Of a DNA stretch of 64,000 nt, positions 37,277-45,937 are shown piece by piece. Position numbers and translations under genes: made by a program. The stretch lies in NCBI GenBank assembly GCA_963665545.2, contig CAXXKZ010000016.1, positions 1 to 64,000 on the forward strand, read 5' to 3'. A model generated the notes under the pieces. That model was not told the origin of the DNA, made no database searches, and saw only the letters and a list, made by a program, of their open reading frames with translations. Origin of the DNA: G963665545 sp963665545. Lineage in GTDB: Bacteria > Pseudomonadota > Gammaproteobacteria > Xanthomonadales > SZUA-36. The number at the start of each line of letters is the position of its first letter. Position 1 is the first letter of the stretch.

Positions 37277-37320
37277 GGGCCATTAGCTCAATTGGCAGAG
37301 CAGTAGACTCTTAATCTATT
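37277..37320 (+). pseudogene. 5' half of tRNA-Lys (CTT), possible attachment-site copy
   Basis: These 44 bases are identical to positions 38405-38448 of the complete tRNA-Lys. They cover the acceptor 5' strand, the D-arm and the anticodon loop (ACTCTTAATC), and stop abruptly after CTATT. The following sequence is unrelated to tRNA. With the complete gene it forms a direct repeat around 1.1 kb. Confidence 0.8.
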
Positions 37321-37634
37321 TTGGCCCTCAGTTCCAACTCTCTGAAATTCCTACAAAACAGCCTGAAACCCTTGTGGTTACGGGCGAAAAAGCTTGAAAC
37401 GAAATGATGTACTGGCAACTGAAAACAATAAGCTGATTCAAATGAGCCGCCGCTGGGAAATCATGCAAATTTACTTGTGCATTGTCTGTAGGAAATCAGC
37501 CCGCTATTCGTCCTCGTATTCAAAATTGACCTAGCCAATCGGGGTGGTCATCATATAATACATGTACATATTGCGTCTGCAGTTTAGTTTATCGCTGCAG
37601 AGATGGCTGCAAGACCGAATGTTAGAGGTGGGAA

Positions 37635-38132
37635 ATGAGAGATTCCAGGAAAACCAAAAAACAATTGATCGAAGAACTTAACGCCTTGCGTAATGAAAAA
37701 GTTGCAAGTATCGCCTCCGGCAAAGAGGCCGAAAAAGGTGGAATGACTCGCCGAGAAATTCTTTCTGCCTGGGTTGCGCCCGTTATTCTTGCCGTGCCCA
37801 TGGCCCCGAGGATGGCATTGGCACAGGATACTAATGACGGCGATCCCCCTATTACCGCTATTACGTCGGGCCCTCCCCTTACTGTCTCTCCAACCGCTCC
37901 ACCTACGGCGTTCCCTCCTCCCCTTACTGTCTCTCCAACCGCTCCACCTACGGCGTTCCCTCCTCCCCTTACTGTCTCTCCAACCGCTCCACCTACGGCG
38001 TTCCCTCCTCCCCTTACTGTCTCTCCAACCGCTGCACCTACTGTTTTTCCAACCGCTGCACCTACTGCCTTTCCAACCGCTGCACCTACTCAAATGATTC
38101 CGGTGGAGATTTCCGAATTCGACGTTGAGTAA
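37635..38132 (+). CDS. Exported or membrane-anchored Pro/Thr-repeat protein
   Basis: 165 residues. A charged N-terminus (KKQLIEELNALRNEK) is followed by TRREILSAWVAPVILAVP, a twin-arginine-like hydrophobic segment ending near MALAQD. Then come four 15-residue repeats (PPLTVSPTAPPTAFP) and shorter TAAPT[AV]FP units, ending in EISEFDVE. The 45-bp DNA repeats can change in number by slippage. The gene lies inside the segment bounded by the duplicated tRNA-Lys sequence, and a 20-base direct repeat (TTGTCTGTAGGAAATCA) flanks it at 37482 and 38150. Its function is unknown; a surface-exposed stalk is plausible. Confidence 0.65.
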   Translation: MRDSRKTKKQLIEELNALRNEKVASIASGKEAEKGGMTRREILSAWVAPVILAVPMAPRMALAQDTNDGDPPITAITSGPPLTVSPTAPPTAFPPPLTVSPTAPPTAFPPPLTVSPTAPPTAFPPPLTVSPTAAPTVFPTAAPTAFPTAAPTQMIPVEISEFDVE

Positions 38133-38404
38133 AGGAAGTCTGGGAAACGTTGTCTGTAGGAAATCACCCCGTATTTGCGTAGTGCGACCGCCCCAGATCG
38201 GTTGTGGGAGCATATCTTTACGTATGTAGGTAAGGTTGCCGTTGATACCTATAGGTGGTTTGCTACAATGCACATCCGATTTTATTCTGGGCGGTTTATT
38301 CCAAGGCTGAGCAAGTGCACAGGGAGTGCACCAGAAATTAATCGAGATTACATACACGAACAGATAGACAGAAAACATAGTAATAACAATTAGTTATATA
38401 CTAT

Positions 38405-38480
38405 GGGCCATTAGCTCAATTGGCAGAGCAGTAGACTCTTAATCTATTGGTTCTAGGTTCGAGTCCTAGATGGCCCACCA
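38405..38480 (+). tRNA. tRNA-Lys (CTT)
   Basis: A 76-base cloverleaf. The acceptor GGGCCAT pairs with ATGGCCC and CCA is encoded. The anticodon loop is CTCTTAA (anticodon CTT). Confidence 0.95.
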
Positions 38481-38521
38481 TTTTTGACAACCCCGCAATG
38501 TTCAGCGGGCCGGCGTCACAT

Positions 38522-38607
<86 letters not shown>

Positions 38608-38656
38608 CTAACCCGTGCATCGCTGGGTCCCACAGTCGAAAGGTTGAATTCATAAC

Positions 38657-39961
38657 ATGCAAGTTACTGTAGAAAGCACCAGCGGGCTCGAGCGCCGGCT
38701 CATCGTTCAGATTCCCTCCGACGAGGTCAATCAGAAAATTGACGCACGCCTGCGCGAACTTGGCAAACAGGTGCGCATCAAGGGATTTCGACCTGGCAAA
38801 GTGCCCATCACCGTGGTCAAGCAACGCTATGGTAAGCAGGTGCACGAGGAAATCATCAAGGACTCGGTGCAATCAAGCCTGCAGCAGGCCATTGTCGATG
38901 AAAATCTGCGACCCGCAGGCACGCCGCGCCTGGACAGCCTGCCTGAGGACAAGGGCGAGGGCTATATTGAGTACAGCGCCATCGTCGAGATTTTCCCCGA
39001 GATTGAAACCGTCGATGTGGCAGCGCTTAAAATCAGTAGGCCTGAAGCCAGTGTCAAGGAAAGCGACATTGACGAAATGATGGAAACCCTACGCAAACAA
39101 CGCACCAACTGGGAAGAGGTGGAACGCCGGGCCGTAGCGGGTGACCAGGTATTGATTAAGTATTCCGCCGAGGTCGGCGACAGCCGTGTGCCCGACGAGG
39201 GCACCGAGCGTTTGGCCATCATCATGGGCGAGTCAGGTTTTGATGGGCTTGAAAAGGCCATCGCCAAGCAGGACGCGGGCAAAGCGGTCCAGGTCAAACT
39301 AAAATTCCCCGATAGTTACCGCCTGCCGCAACTGTCGGGCCAGAAAGCCAAGGTGGAACTGACCGTCAACTCGGTGCGTGAGGGCAGCCTGCCGGAGCTG
39401 GACGAAGAATTCATCAAGAGCTTCGGCGTGGCCGACGGTGAGCTGGACAAACTGCGCAGCGAAATCCGCGCCAACCTCGAGCGCGAACTGGGCGAAGCCA
39501 CCAACTCAATTATGAAGCTGGAACTGACCGACACGCTCCTCAAATCCATGCCAGACCTGGAAGTGCCCGACAGCATCGTGCGTGAGGAAGCAGCCGGTAT
39601 GGCTGCACGCATCGCGCAGGCGCAGGGCGTTGAGCCCGACAGTTCACAGGTTGAAGCTTTCGTTGAGCCGGCCACCCGGCGGGTACGCAGCGGTTTGCTG
39701 ATGGGCGAGCTGGCGCAACAAAACGGCATCCGTATCGATGGCGCACGAGTGCGCAAGAAAATCGAGACGATTGCCGACACCTATGAGCAACCCGCCGAAG
39801 TGGTGCAGATGTATTACGGCAACCCCCAACTGTTGCAGCAGGTAGAAAGTGCCGTGCTTGAAGAGCAGGTGGTCGACTGGGTGCTGGAGAGCGCTGACGT
39901 CAAGGTGCGCGAAATGGACTTCCAGGAAGTCATCAACGAGGCCGCCAATCGCGGCCAATAA
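38657..39961 (+). CDS. tig: Trigger factor
   Basis: 434 residues. A ribosome-associated chaperone and prolyl isomerase acting on nascent chains. The ribosome-binding signature lies in the N-terminal domain (IKGFRPGKVPITVVKQRYG). The FKBP-like domain spans about 150-235 (RAVAGDQVLIKYSAEVG). The C-terminal chaperone arms follow, ending MDFQEVINEAANRGQ. It is first in the tig-clpP-clpX-lon order found in many gammaproteobacteria. Start by ATG shortly after the tRNA-Leu. Confidence 0.96.
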   Translation: MQVTVESTSGLERRLIVQIPSDEVNQKIDARLRELGKQVRIKGFRPGKVPITVVKQRYGKQVHEEIIKDSVQSSLQQAIVDENLRPAGTPRLDSLPEDKGEGYIEYSAIVEIFPEIETVDVAALKISRPEASVKESDIDEMMETLRKQRTNWEEVERRAVAGDQVLIKYSAEVGDSRVPDEGTERLAIIMGESGFDGLEKAIAKQDAGKAVQVKLKFPDSYRLPQLSGQKAKVELTVNSVREGSLPELDEEFIKSFGVADGELDKLRSEIRANLERELGEATNSIMKLELTDTLLKSMPDLEVPDSIVREEAAGMAARIAQAQGVEPDSSQVEAFVEPATRRVRSGLLMGELAQQNGIRIDGARVRKKIETIADTYEQPAEVVQMYYGNPQLLQQVESAVLEEQVVDWVLESADVKVREMDFQEVINEAANRGQ

Positions 39962-40102
39962 TTGAGTCTCGCTTGCCAGTGCCTGGCTTCGGCGCAGTCT
40001 CGCTACCCTGGACCGGAAGCAGGGTATAATCGGCGCATATGAACCGATCAAACTGCCCGCGGTCAGATGCGGCAGGAATTACAGGAGTGAATTCATTTCG
40101 CC

Positions 40103-40753
40103 ATGAACACCAACAACCCTTTATTTGAACCCTCTGGACTCAATCTTGTTCCCATGGTTGTTGAGCAGACTTCCCGCGGTGAACGCGCCTACGACATTTA
40201 TTCACGCCTCCTCAAAGAGCGCCTGATCTTCATAGTCGGTCAGATCGAAGACCACATGGCAAACCTGATTGTCGCGCAGTTGCTTTTTTGCGAATCTGAC
40301 AATCCGGCCAAAGACATCAATCTGTACATTAACAGCCCCGGCGGCGCGGTCAGTGCCGGCATGGCCATCTATGACACCATGCAGTACATCAGTTGCGATA
40401 TCAGTACCATGTGCGTCGGTCAGGCGGCCAGTATGGGCGCGCTGTTGCTGGCGGCCGGCGCCGAAGGCAAACGCCTCGCCCTGCCACACTCGCGGGTAAT
40501 GATTCATCAGCCATTGGGTGGTTACCAGGGGCAAGCAACCGATATCGACATTCACGCCCAGGAAATCCTCAAGACGCGGGCCCAAATGAACGCCATTCTG
40601 GCCAAGCACACGGGTCAATCGGTGGAGCAAATTGCCACTGACACCGAGCGCGATAATTTTATGGATCCAGACCAGGCGCTGAAATACGGACTGATCGATC
40701 GGGTGATGACGACCCGGAGCGCGAACACAACTGTTGAAGATAAATCTGGGTGA
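40103..40753 (+). CDS. clpP: ATP-dependent Clp protease proteolytic subunit
   Basis: 216 residues forming the tetradecameric serine protease that works with ClpX. The catalytic Ser110 is in VGQAASMGALLLAAG and His135 in MIHQPLGG. The Asp is in the ATDTERDNFM region (RDNFMDPDQA). An N-terminal extension of about 15 residues may be removed. It lies 141 bases after tig and 126 before clpX, in a classic cluster. Confidence 0.97.
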   Translation: MNTNNPLFEPSGLNLVPMVVEQTSRGERAYDIYSRLLKERLIFIVGQIEDHMANLIVAQLLFCESDNPAKDINLYINSPGGAVSAGMAIYDTMQYISCDISTMCVGQAASMGALLLAAGAEGKRLALPHSRVMIHQPLGGYQGQATDIDIHAQEILKTRAQMNAILAKHTGQSVEQIATDTERDNFMDPDQALKYGLIDRVMTTRSANTTVEDKSG

Positions 40754-40879
40754 CCCCACATAGGGCGCACAGGGCAAAAAAGCCAGTTCGTGACATTAAT
40801 CGGTATAAAAGGTAATATTTTCACTGTCCTAGTGAATAAACTGAATTTAATGGATTAACCAGGGGCGTTAACTTCGACC

Positions 40880-42148
40880 ATGAGTGAAGAAAAGAAAAGC
40901 TCTGACGGCAAGATTCTCTACTGTTCCTTCTGCGGCAAAAGCCAGCACGAGGTCCGCAAACTGATTGCCGGACCCAGCGTATACATCTGTGATGAATGCG
41001 TTGAGTTGTGCAACGACATCATCCGCGAAGAACTCGATGAAAGCGGCGCGCCGGACCGGGAAAATCTTCCCAAGCCCAGGGAAGTACACGATTTCCTCGA
41101 TGAATTCGTGATCGGGCAGGAACACGCCAAAAAAGTTCTTTCGGTGGCGGTTTACAACCACTACAAGCGTTTGGAAACGCGCCTGAAGGAAGAAGAAGTC
41201 GAACTGGCAAAAAGCAATATTCTGCTGATTGGTCCAACCGGTTCCGGCAAAACGCTGCTGGCTGAGACCCTCGCCCGCATGCTCAATGTGCCGTTCACCA
41301 TTGCCGATGCGACGACGCTGACCGAAGCGGGTTACGTCGGTGAAGATGTTGAAAACATCATCCAGAAGCTGTTGCAAAAGTGTGATTATGACGTCGACAA
41401 GGCGCAGACGGGGATCGTCTACATCGATGAGATCGATAAAGTTTCCCGCAAGGCAGAAAACCCGTCAATTACCCGCGATGTGTCCGGCGAGGGCGTGCAG
41501 CAAGCACTGCTCAAGTTGATCGAGGGCACCATCGCTTCAGTCCCGCCCCAGGGCGGGCGCAAGCACCCCCAGCAGGAGTTCCTGCAGGTCGATACCAGCC
41601 AGATCCTGTTTATTTGTGGCGGCGCATTTGCCGGGTTGGAGAAAGTCATCCAGGCACGCTCTTCGTCAGTCGGCATCGGTTTTGCGGCAGAAGTCAAAAC
41701 CAAGGAAGATGAAGACGATATTGGCACCGTGTTATTGGGTGTGGAACCCGAAGATTTGGTCAAGTATGGCCTGATCCCCGAATTTGTCGGCCGCCTGCCG
41801 GTGGTTGCGACCCTGAGCGAGCTCGATGAAGTAGCGCTGAAACGCATACTGGTTGAGCCCAAGAACGCCTTAATCAAACAATACCGCCATTTGTTCGCGA
41901 TGGAAGGCGCCGAGCTGGAGATTCGCGAGGACGCGCTGCACGCCATCGCCCTCAAAGCAATGGCCCGCAAGACCGGAGCACGGGGTTTGCGGACCATTCT
42001 AGAAGGCGTGCTGCTCAATTCCATGTACGAGCTGCCATCTCTGGAAAATGTCTCCAAGGTCGTCGTTGACGAATCTGTGATCGAAGGCGAAGCCGAGCCG
42101 TTCGTGCTGTACGAGAGCGAGCCCAAGGCCGCCGCTGGATCTGATTAG
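40880..42148 (+). CDS. clpX: ATP-dependent Clp protease ATP-binding subunit ClpX
   Basis: 422 residues. The AAA+ unfoldase partner of ClpP. The zinc-binding domain C-x2-C ... C-x2-C (LYCSFCGKSQ, YICDECVELC) lies near residues 12-40. Walker A is GPTGSGKTLLAE, Walker B IVYIDEIDKV, and the pore loop GYVGEDVE. The IGF-type ClpP-binding loop region reads SVGIGFAAEV. Complete. Confidence 0.97.
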   Translation: MSEEKKSSDGKILYCSFCGKSQHEVRKLIAGPSVYICDECVELCNDIIREELDESGAPDRENLPKPREVHDFLDEFVIGQEHAKKVLSVAVYNHYKRLETRLKEEEVELAKSNILLIGPTGSGKTLLAETLARMLNVPFTIADATTLTEAGYVGEDVENIIQKLLQKCDYDVDKAQTGIVYIDEIDKVSRKAENPSITRDVSGEGVQQALLKLIEGTIASVPPQGGRKHPQQEFLQVDTSQILFICGGAFAGLEKVIQARSSSVGIGFAAEVKTKEDEDDIGTVLLGVEPEDLVKYGLIPEFVGRLPVVATLSELDEVALKRILVEPKNALIKQYRHLFAMEGAELEIREDALHAIALKAMARKTGARGLRTILEGVLLNSMYELPSLENVSKVVVDESVIEGEAEPFVLYESEPKAAAGSD

Positions 42149-42189
42149 ACCAATCCGGATCTCAAACACCCGTCATCCCGCTTAAACAC

Positions 42190-42366
42190 CGTCATCCCGG
42201 GCTTGACCCGGGACCCATAGTGCCTCGGTAGTGTTGTCACTGCGCAACGGTCACATCAGCCATTTATGGAGCTAGCCGGCGCTCATTCTACTTAACGCCC
42301 TATAGGTCCCGGATCGCGCTGCGCTTGTCCGGGATGACGATACTCGTCACTTGTCCGGGATGATGG
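42190..42366. repeat. Dispersed MITE-like repeat, copy C, between clpX and lon
   Basis: A single full unit. CGTCATCCCGGGCTTGACCC is at the left end, the inner AACGGTCACATCAGCC segment follows, and TTGTCCGGGATGA closes the right end. It occupies most of the gap between two co-directional genes, and could form a long hairpin in RNA. Confidence 0.85.
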
Positions 42367-42368
42367 AC

Positions 42369-42397
42369 CTTGAAAAAACTTCTTCAGCGCCAATATT
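42369..42397 (+). promoter_or_regulatory. Possible heat-shock (sigma32-like) promoter of lon
   Basis: CTTGAA at 42369-42374, a 15-base spacer, then CCAATATT at 42390-42397, compared with the consensus CTTGAA / CCCCATNT. A sigma70-type TATAAT lies further on (42430-42435). lon is a heat-shock gene in many proteobacteria, so this fits, but the -10 match is weak. Confidence 0.35.
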
Positions 42398-42523
42398 CCT
42401 GAATATCCGTCGCGGGCAATCCAGCCCGCTATAATGATTAAGACAGTCGCAGTTTTTTAGCAGATTATTTCGGGGCAGGCTTTGACCCTGTCGTTGCGTT
42501 GAAGGCGGCTTTGAGGACTTTGC

Positions 42524-44965
42524 ATGACTGATTCGAGTTCGACATCATCGCGTGATTTAAAACGCTCTGAGAGCATGCTGATTTCGCAGCCGACGCCGGT
42601 GTTGTCCCTGCGTGATGTTGTGGTCTATCCCTTCATGGTGATCCCTTTGTTTGTCGGGCGGGATCGTTCGATCAAGGCGCTCGATCGGGCGATGGACGTT
42701 GACAAGCGCATCGTGCTCGTGACCCAACGCAGCCCGGAAGTCGACAGCCCGGAAGAATCCGATCTGTTTGAGGTGGGCACGCTGGCGACCGTTCTGCAGT
42801 TGCTCAAACTGCCGGACGGCACGACCAAGGTCCTGGTCGAGGGCGGCGAGCGCGTCAGCATCTCCAAGTACAGCGAAGACAACGGCTTTTTCGAGGCCCG
42901 TTGGGATCTGATTCCGGTGGCCGAAGATGTATCCGAAAAGGAAATGGATGTGACCATGCGCTCACTGGTCTCGCTGTTTGAGCAATACGTCAAGCTCAAC
43001 CGCAAAATTCCACCCGAACTGCTCACCACGCTGGCTGGCATCGAGGACCCCAGCCGTCTGGCCGATACGGTGGCGGCGCACCTTTCCATTCGACTGGAAG
43101 AAAAGCAGGTGCTGCTGGAGATGGGCAGCTCGCGGCGCCGGATGGAACACCTGATGGCGCTGGTCGAGGGTGAGATCGACGTGCTGCAGCTCGAAAAACG
43201 TATTCGTGGCAGGGTCAAGACCCAGATGGAGAAAAGCCAACGCGAGTACTACCTTAACGAGCAGATGAAGGCCATTCAGAAAGAGTTGGGCGACATGGAC
43301 GATGCGCCCAATGACATGGATGACCTGACCCAGCGCATTGAAAAGGCAGGAATGTCGAAGGAGACCCAGAAGAAGGCCAACTCCGAACTCAATAAGTTGA
43401 AAATGATGTCACCGATGTCGGCCGAGGCGACTGTGGTGCGCAATTATATTGACTGGATGCTCAATGTGCCGTGGAAAAAGCGCAGCCGAATTCGCAAGAA
43501 GCTGGAAGAGGCCGAGGGCATTCTGGAAGAGGATCATTACGGGCTGGAGAAGGTCAAGGAACGAATCCTTGAGTATCTCGCCGTGCAGCAGCGCGTGCGC
43601 AAGATGAAAGGCCCGATTCTGTGCCTGGTCGGCCCCCCGGGCGTGGGCAAGACCTCGCTGGGACGCTCGATTGCACGCGCCACCGGGCGCAAATTTGTGC
43701 GCATGTCGCTGGGCGGCGTGCGTGACGAGGCTGAAATCCGCGGTCACCGCCGCACCTACATCGGTTCGATGCCGGGCCGGGTGCTGCAAAACATGGCCAA
43801 AATCGGTACCCGCAACCCGTTGTTCATGCTTGATGAGTTGGACAAGATGTCGATGGATTTCAGGGGCGACCCTTCATCAGCACTGCTGGAGGTACTCGAT
43901 CCCGAGCAAAATCACACCTTTGCCGACCATTACCTGGAGGTTGATTTTGACCTGTCAGAAGTGATGTTTGTCGCCACCGCCAATTCACTTAATATTCCCA
44001 GCCCATTGCTGGATCGCATGGAAGTCATCCGCATTCCCGGCTATACCGAGGATGAGAAGTTCAACATCGGCCGGCGTTATCTGCAGCCCAAACAGATGGA
44101 GCAGCATGGCCTGAACAGTGAAGAAATAAGCATTTCGGACCAGGTGCTGATCGACATCGTCCGCTATTACACCCGTGAGTCGGGCGTGCGCAATCTCGAG
44201 CGCGAAATTGCCAAGATTTGCCGCAAGTCGGTGAAGCAACTGGGGCTCGAGAACGACAAGAAAAAGATTACCGTTACTGCACGCAACCTTGAGTCGTTTC
44301 TCGGCGTGCGTCGATTCCGTTATGGGCTCGCCGAAGAAAATAACGCCGTTGGTCAGGTGACCGGTCTGGCTTGGACTCAAGTCGGCGGCGAGTTGCTCAG
44401 TATCGAGGCCACCCTGGTGCCTGGCAAGGGCCAACTGATCCAGACCGGCCAACTGGGTGATGTGATGAAGGAGTCGATCCAGGCGGCGATGACCGTGGTG
44501 CGCAGTCGCGCCGAAGAATACGGCATCGAGGAAGGCTTCTACCAGAAGCTGGATGCCCATGTGCACGTCCCTGAGGGCGCCACGCCCAAGGACGGGCCCT
44601 CTGCCGGCGTCGGCATGGTCACTGCGCTGGTATCGGCGCTCAGCCAGATTCCGGTGCGTGCGGATGTGGCGATGACGGGTGAGATCACCTTGCGTGGCAA
44701 CATTCTGCCCATTGGTGGGTTGAAAGAAAAACTTCTGGCGGCCCATCGCGGCGGCATTAAGACGGTGCTGATCCCGGCCGAAAACGAGAAAGACCTGGTG
44801 GAAATCCCCAAGGCCATCCTCAAAAAGTTGGAAATTCGCCCGGTGGCCACGATCGACGAAGTGCTCAAGCACGCATTGATCGAATTGCCTCAACCGTTAA
44901 ACGCGCCAATCGAGTCCAAGACCGGCAATGCTGAAGATCTCAAGAATGCACTCACGACCCATTGA
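42524..44965 (+). CDS. lon: ATP-dependent protease Lon
   Basis: 813 residues. Substrate-binding N-domain, AAA+ module (Walker A GPPGVGKTSLGRSIA, arginine-finger region) and Ser-Lys protease domain with Ser693 in TPKDGPSAGVGMVTALVSAL and the Lys in the GGLKEKLLAAHRGG segment. This is full-length LonA. It degrades misfolded and regulatory proteins. It follows clpX with repeat copy C between them. Confidence 0.97.
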   Translation: MTDSSSTSSRDLKRSESMLISQPTPVLSLRDVVVYPFMVIPLFVGRDRSIKALDRAMDVDKRIVLVTQRSPEVDSPEESDLFEVGTLATVLQLLKLPDGTTKVLVEGGERVSISKYSEDNGFFEARWDLIPVAEDVSEKEMDVTMRSLVSLFEQYVKLNRKIPPELLTTLAGIEDPSRLADTVAAHLSIRLEEKQVLLEMGSSRRRMEHLMALVEGEIDVLQLEKRIRGRVKTQMEKSQREYYLNEQMKAIQKELGDMDDAPNDMDDLTQRIEKAGMSKETQKKANSELNKLKMMSPMSAEATVVRNYIDWMLNVPWKKRSRIRKKLEEAEGILEEDHYGLEKVKERILEYLAVQQRVRKMKGPILCLVGPPGVGKTSLGRSIARATGRKFVRMSLGGVRDEAEIRGHRRTYIGSMPGRVLQNMAKIGTRNPLFMLDELDKMSMDFRGDPSSALLEVLDPEQNHTFADHYLEVDFDLSEVMFVATANSLNIPSPLLDRMEVIRIPGYTEDEKFNIGRRYLQPKQMEQHGLNSEEISISDQVLIDIVRYYTRESGVRNLEREIAKICRKSVKQLGLENDKKKITVTARNLESFLGVRRFRYGLAEENNAVGQVTGLAWTQVGGELLSIEATLVPGKGQLIQTGQLGDVMKESIQAAMTVVRSRAEEYGIEEGFYQKLDAHVHVPEGATPKDGPSAGVGMVTALVSALSQIPVRADVAMTGEITLRGNILPIGGLKEKLLAAHRGGIKTVLIPAENEKDLVEIPKAILKKLEIRPVATIDEVLKHALIELPQPLNAPIESKTGNAEDLKNALTTH

Positions 44966-45365
44966 ACGCCGTGGTGACATTCACATCAACCGACCCGATT
45001 TGAGTCCTAATGGACGGCATTTTCGATTCCATTGATGGTTTTCCGGGGCGTCTCTTCTGTCTGTCGGATGTACCTTGCGATTTATTTTCATTTTGCCAAA
45101 TAAGCGCTTTCCTCACAGATTGAATCGCTTGGCGATTATTGTTGAGTAAAATCCTTTGAATTGTCCCCAAAACCCTGTTGCGCGGGGGTCACTGGCGTAT
45201 TAGTATTTACCTACGGCTTGCAGGCCTTGGTATGTAACGCTTTCACGGATTTCCGCGACTTTCGAAGCAGAATAAATCACCCGGTCGGGTCGGGAAGTAA
45301 ATGCTGCAATTGCCGCTACCAAACCGCCGAAATTTCACACTACTATCTATTAACGGAGTGCAAGA
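44966..45365. other. 400-base intergenic region between lon and hupB
   Basis: No gene is seen. The region presumably carries the hupB promoter(s) and the lon terminator. I could not identify a clear terminator hairpin or a strong -35/-10 pair. Confidence 0.3.
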
Positions 45366-45638
45366 ATGAATAAATCTGACCTTGTTGACGCTATTGCTGA
45401 TTCTGCTGGCCTGAGTAAAGCCGACGCTGGACGCGCAGTCGATGGATTTGTAAACACAGTGACCAGTGCCCTGCAGGGTGGTGATTCTGTGTCATTGGTA
45501 GGATTCGGAACGTTCACCGTAAGAGACCGTGCTGCCCGTATGGGCCGTAACCCTCGCACCGGTGAAGCCATCCACATCTCAGCTTCCAAGAACCCTGCAT
45601 TTAAGGCTGGCAAAGCGCTCAAAGACGCTGTAAACTAG
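45366..45638 (+). CDS. hupB: DNA-binding protein HU, beta type
   Basis: 90 residues. A nucleoid protein that bends DNA as a dimer. MNKSDLVDAIADSAGLSKAD and VSLVGFGTFTVRDRAARMGRNPRTG (beta-arm with the proline-containing tip) are standard. Ribosome site GGAG precedes the ATG. Two tRNA genes follow directly. Confidence 0.96.
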   Translation: MNKSDLVDAIADSAGLSKADAGRAVDGFVNTVTSALQGGDSVSLVGFGTFTVRDRAARMGRNPRTGEAIHISASKNPAFKAGKALKDAVN

Positions 45639-45652
45639 CGCGCCTTCTGAGA

Positions 45653-45728
45653 GGGTGCTTAGCTCAGTTGGGAGAGCATCGCCCTTACAAGGCGAGGGTC
45701 GGCGGTTCGAGCCCGTCAGCACCCACCA
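45653..45728 (+). tRNA. tRNA-Val (TAC)
   Basis: A 76-base cloverleaf. GGGTGCT pairs with AGCACCC, ACCA end. The anticodon loop is CTTACAA (anticodon TAC). Confidence 0.95.
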
Positions 45729-45736
45729 GAAATCGT

Positions 45737-45813
45737 GGAGTGGTAGTTCAGTCGGTTAGAATACCGGCCTGTCACGCCGGGGGTCGCGGGTTCGAGTCCC
45801 GTCCACTCCGCCA
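45737..45813 (+). tRNA. tRNA-Asp (GTC)
   Basis: A 77-base cloverleaf. GGAGTGG pairs with CCACTCC, GCCA end. The anticodon loop is CTGTCAC (anticodon GTC). Confidence 0.95.
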
Positions 45814-45824
45814 ATAATCCGAAA

Positions 45825-45849
45825 GGGCGCCTGGGAAGGCGCCCTTTTT
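45825..45849 (+). terminator. Intrinsic terminator after the tRNA pair
   Basis: The stem GGGCGCC (45825-45831) pairs with GGCGCCC (45838-45844) and is followed by TTTTT. Confidence 0.85.
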
Positions 45850-45937
45850 GTATCCGTTCAAACGGGCCCGATTCAGTGGTCCTGTTCGGACCGGGCCGTC
45901 CCGCGGTCGGTTACCGCGCTCAATGGTGTGTGAGCAT

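Noticed and set aside
37584..38378. A 264-residue frame opposite the Pro/Thr-repeat gene
   Set aside because: It is rich in a repeated Ser-Gly-Trp-Arg pattern, produced only by the antisense of the 45-bp repeats.
45848..45937. An N-terminal extension of PpiD from an upstream start
   Set aside because: It overlaps the tRNA terminator, is Arg/Pro-rich and precedes the natural MVLQAIRERLTGF start.
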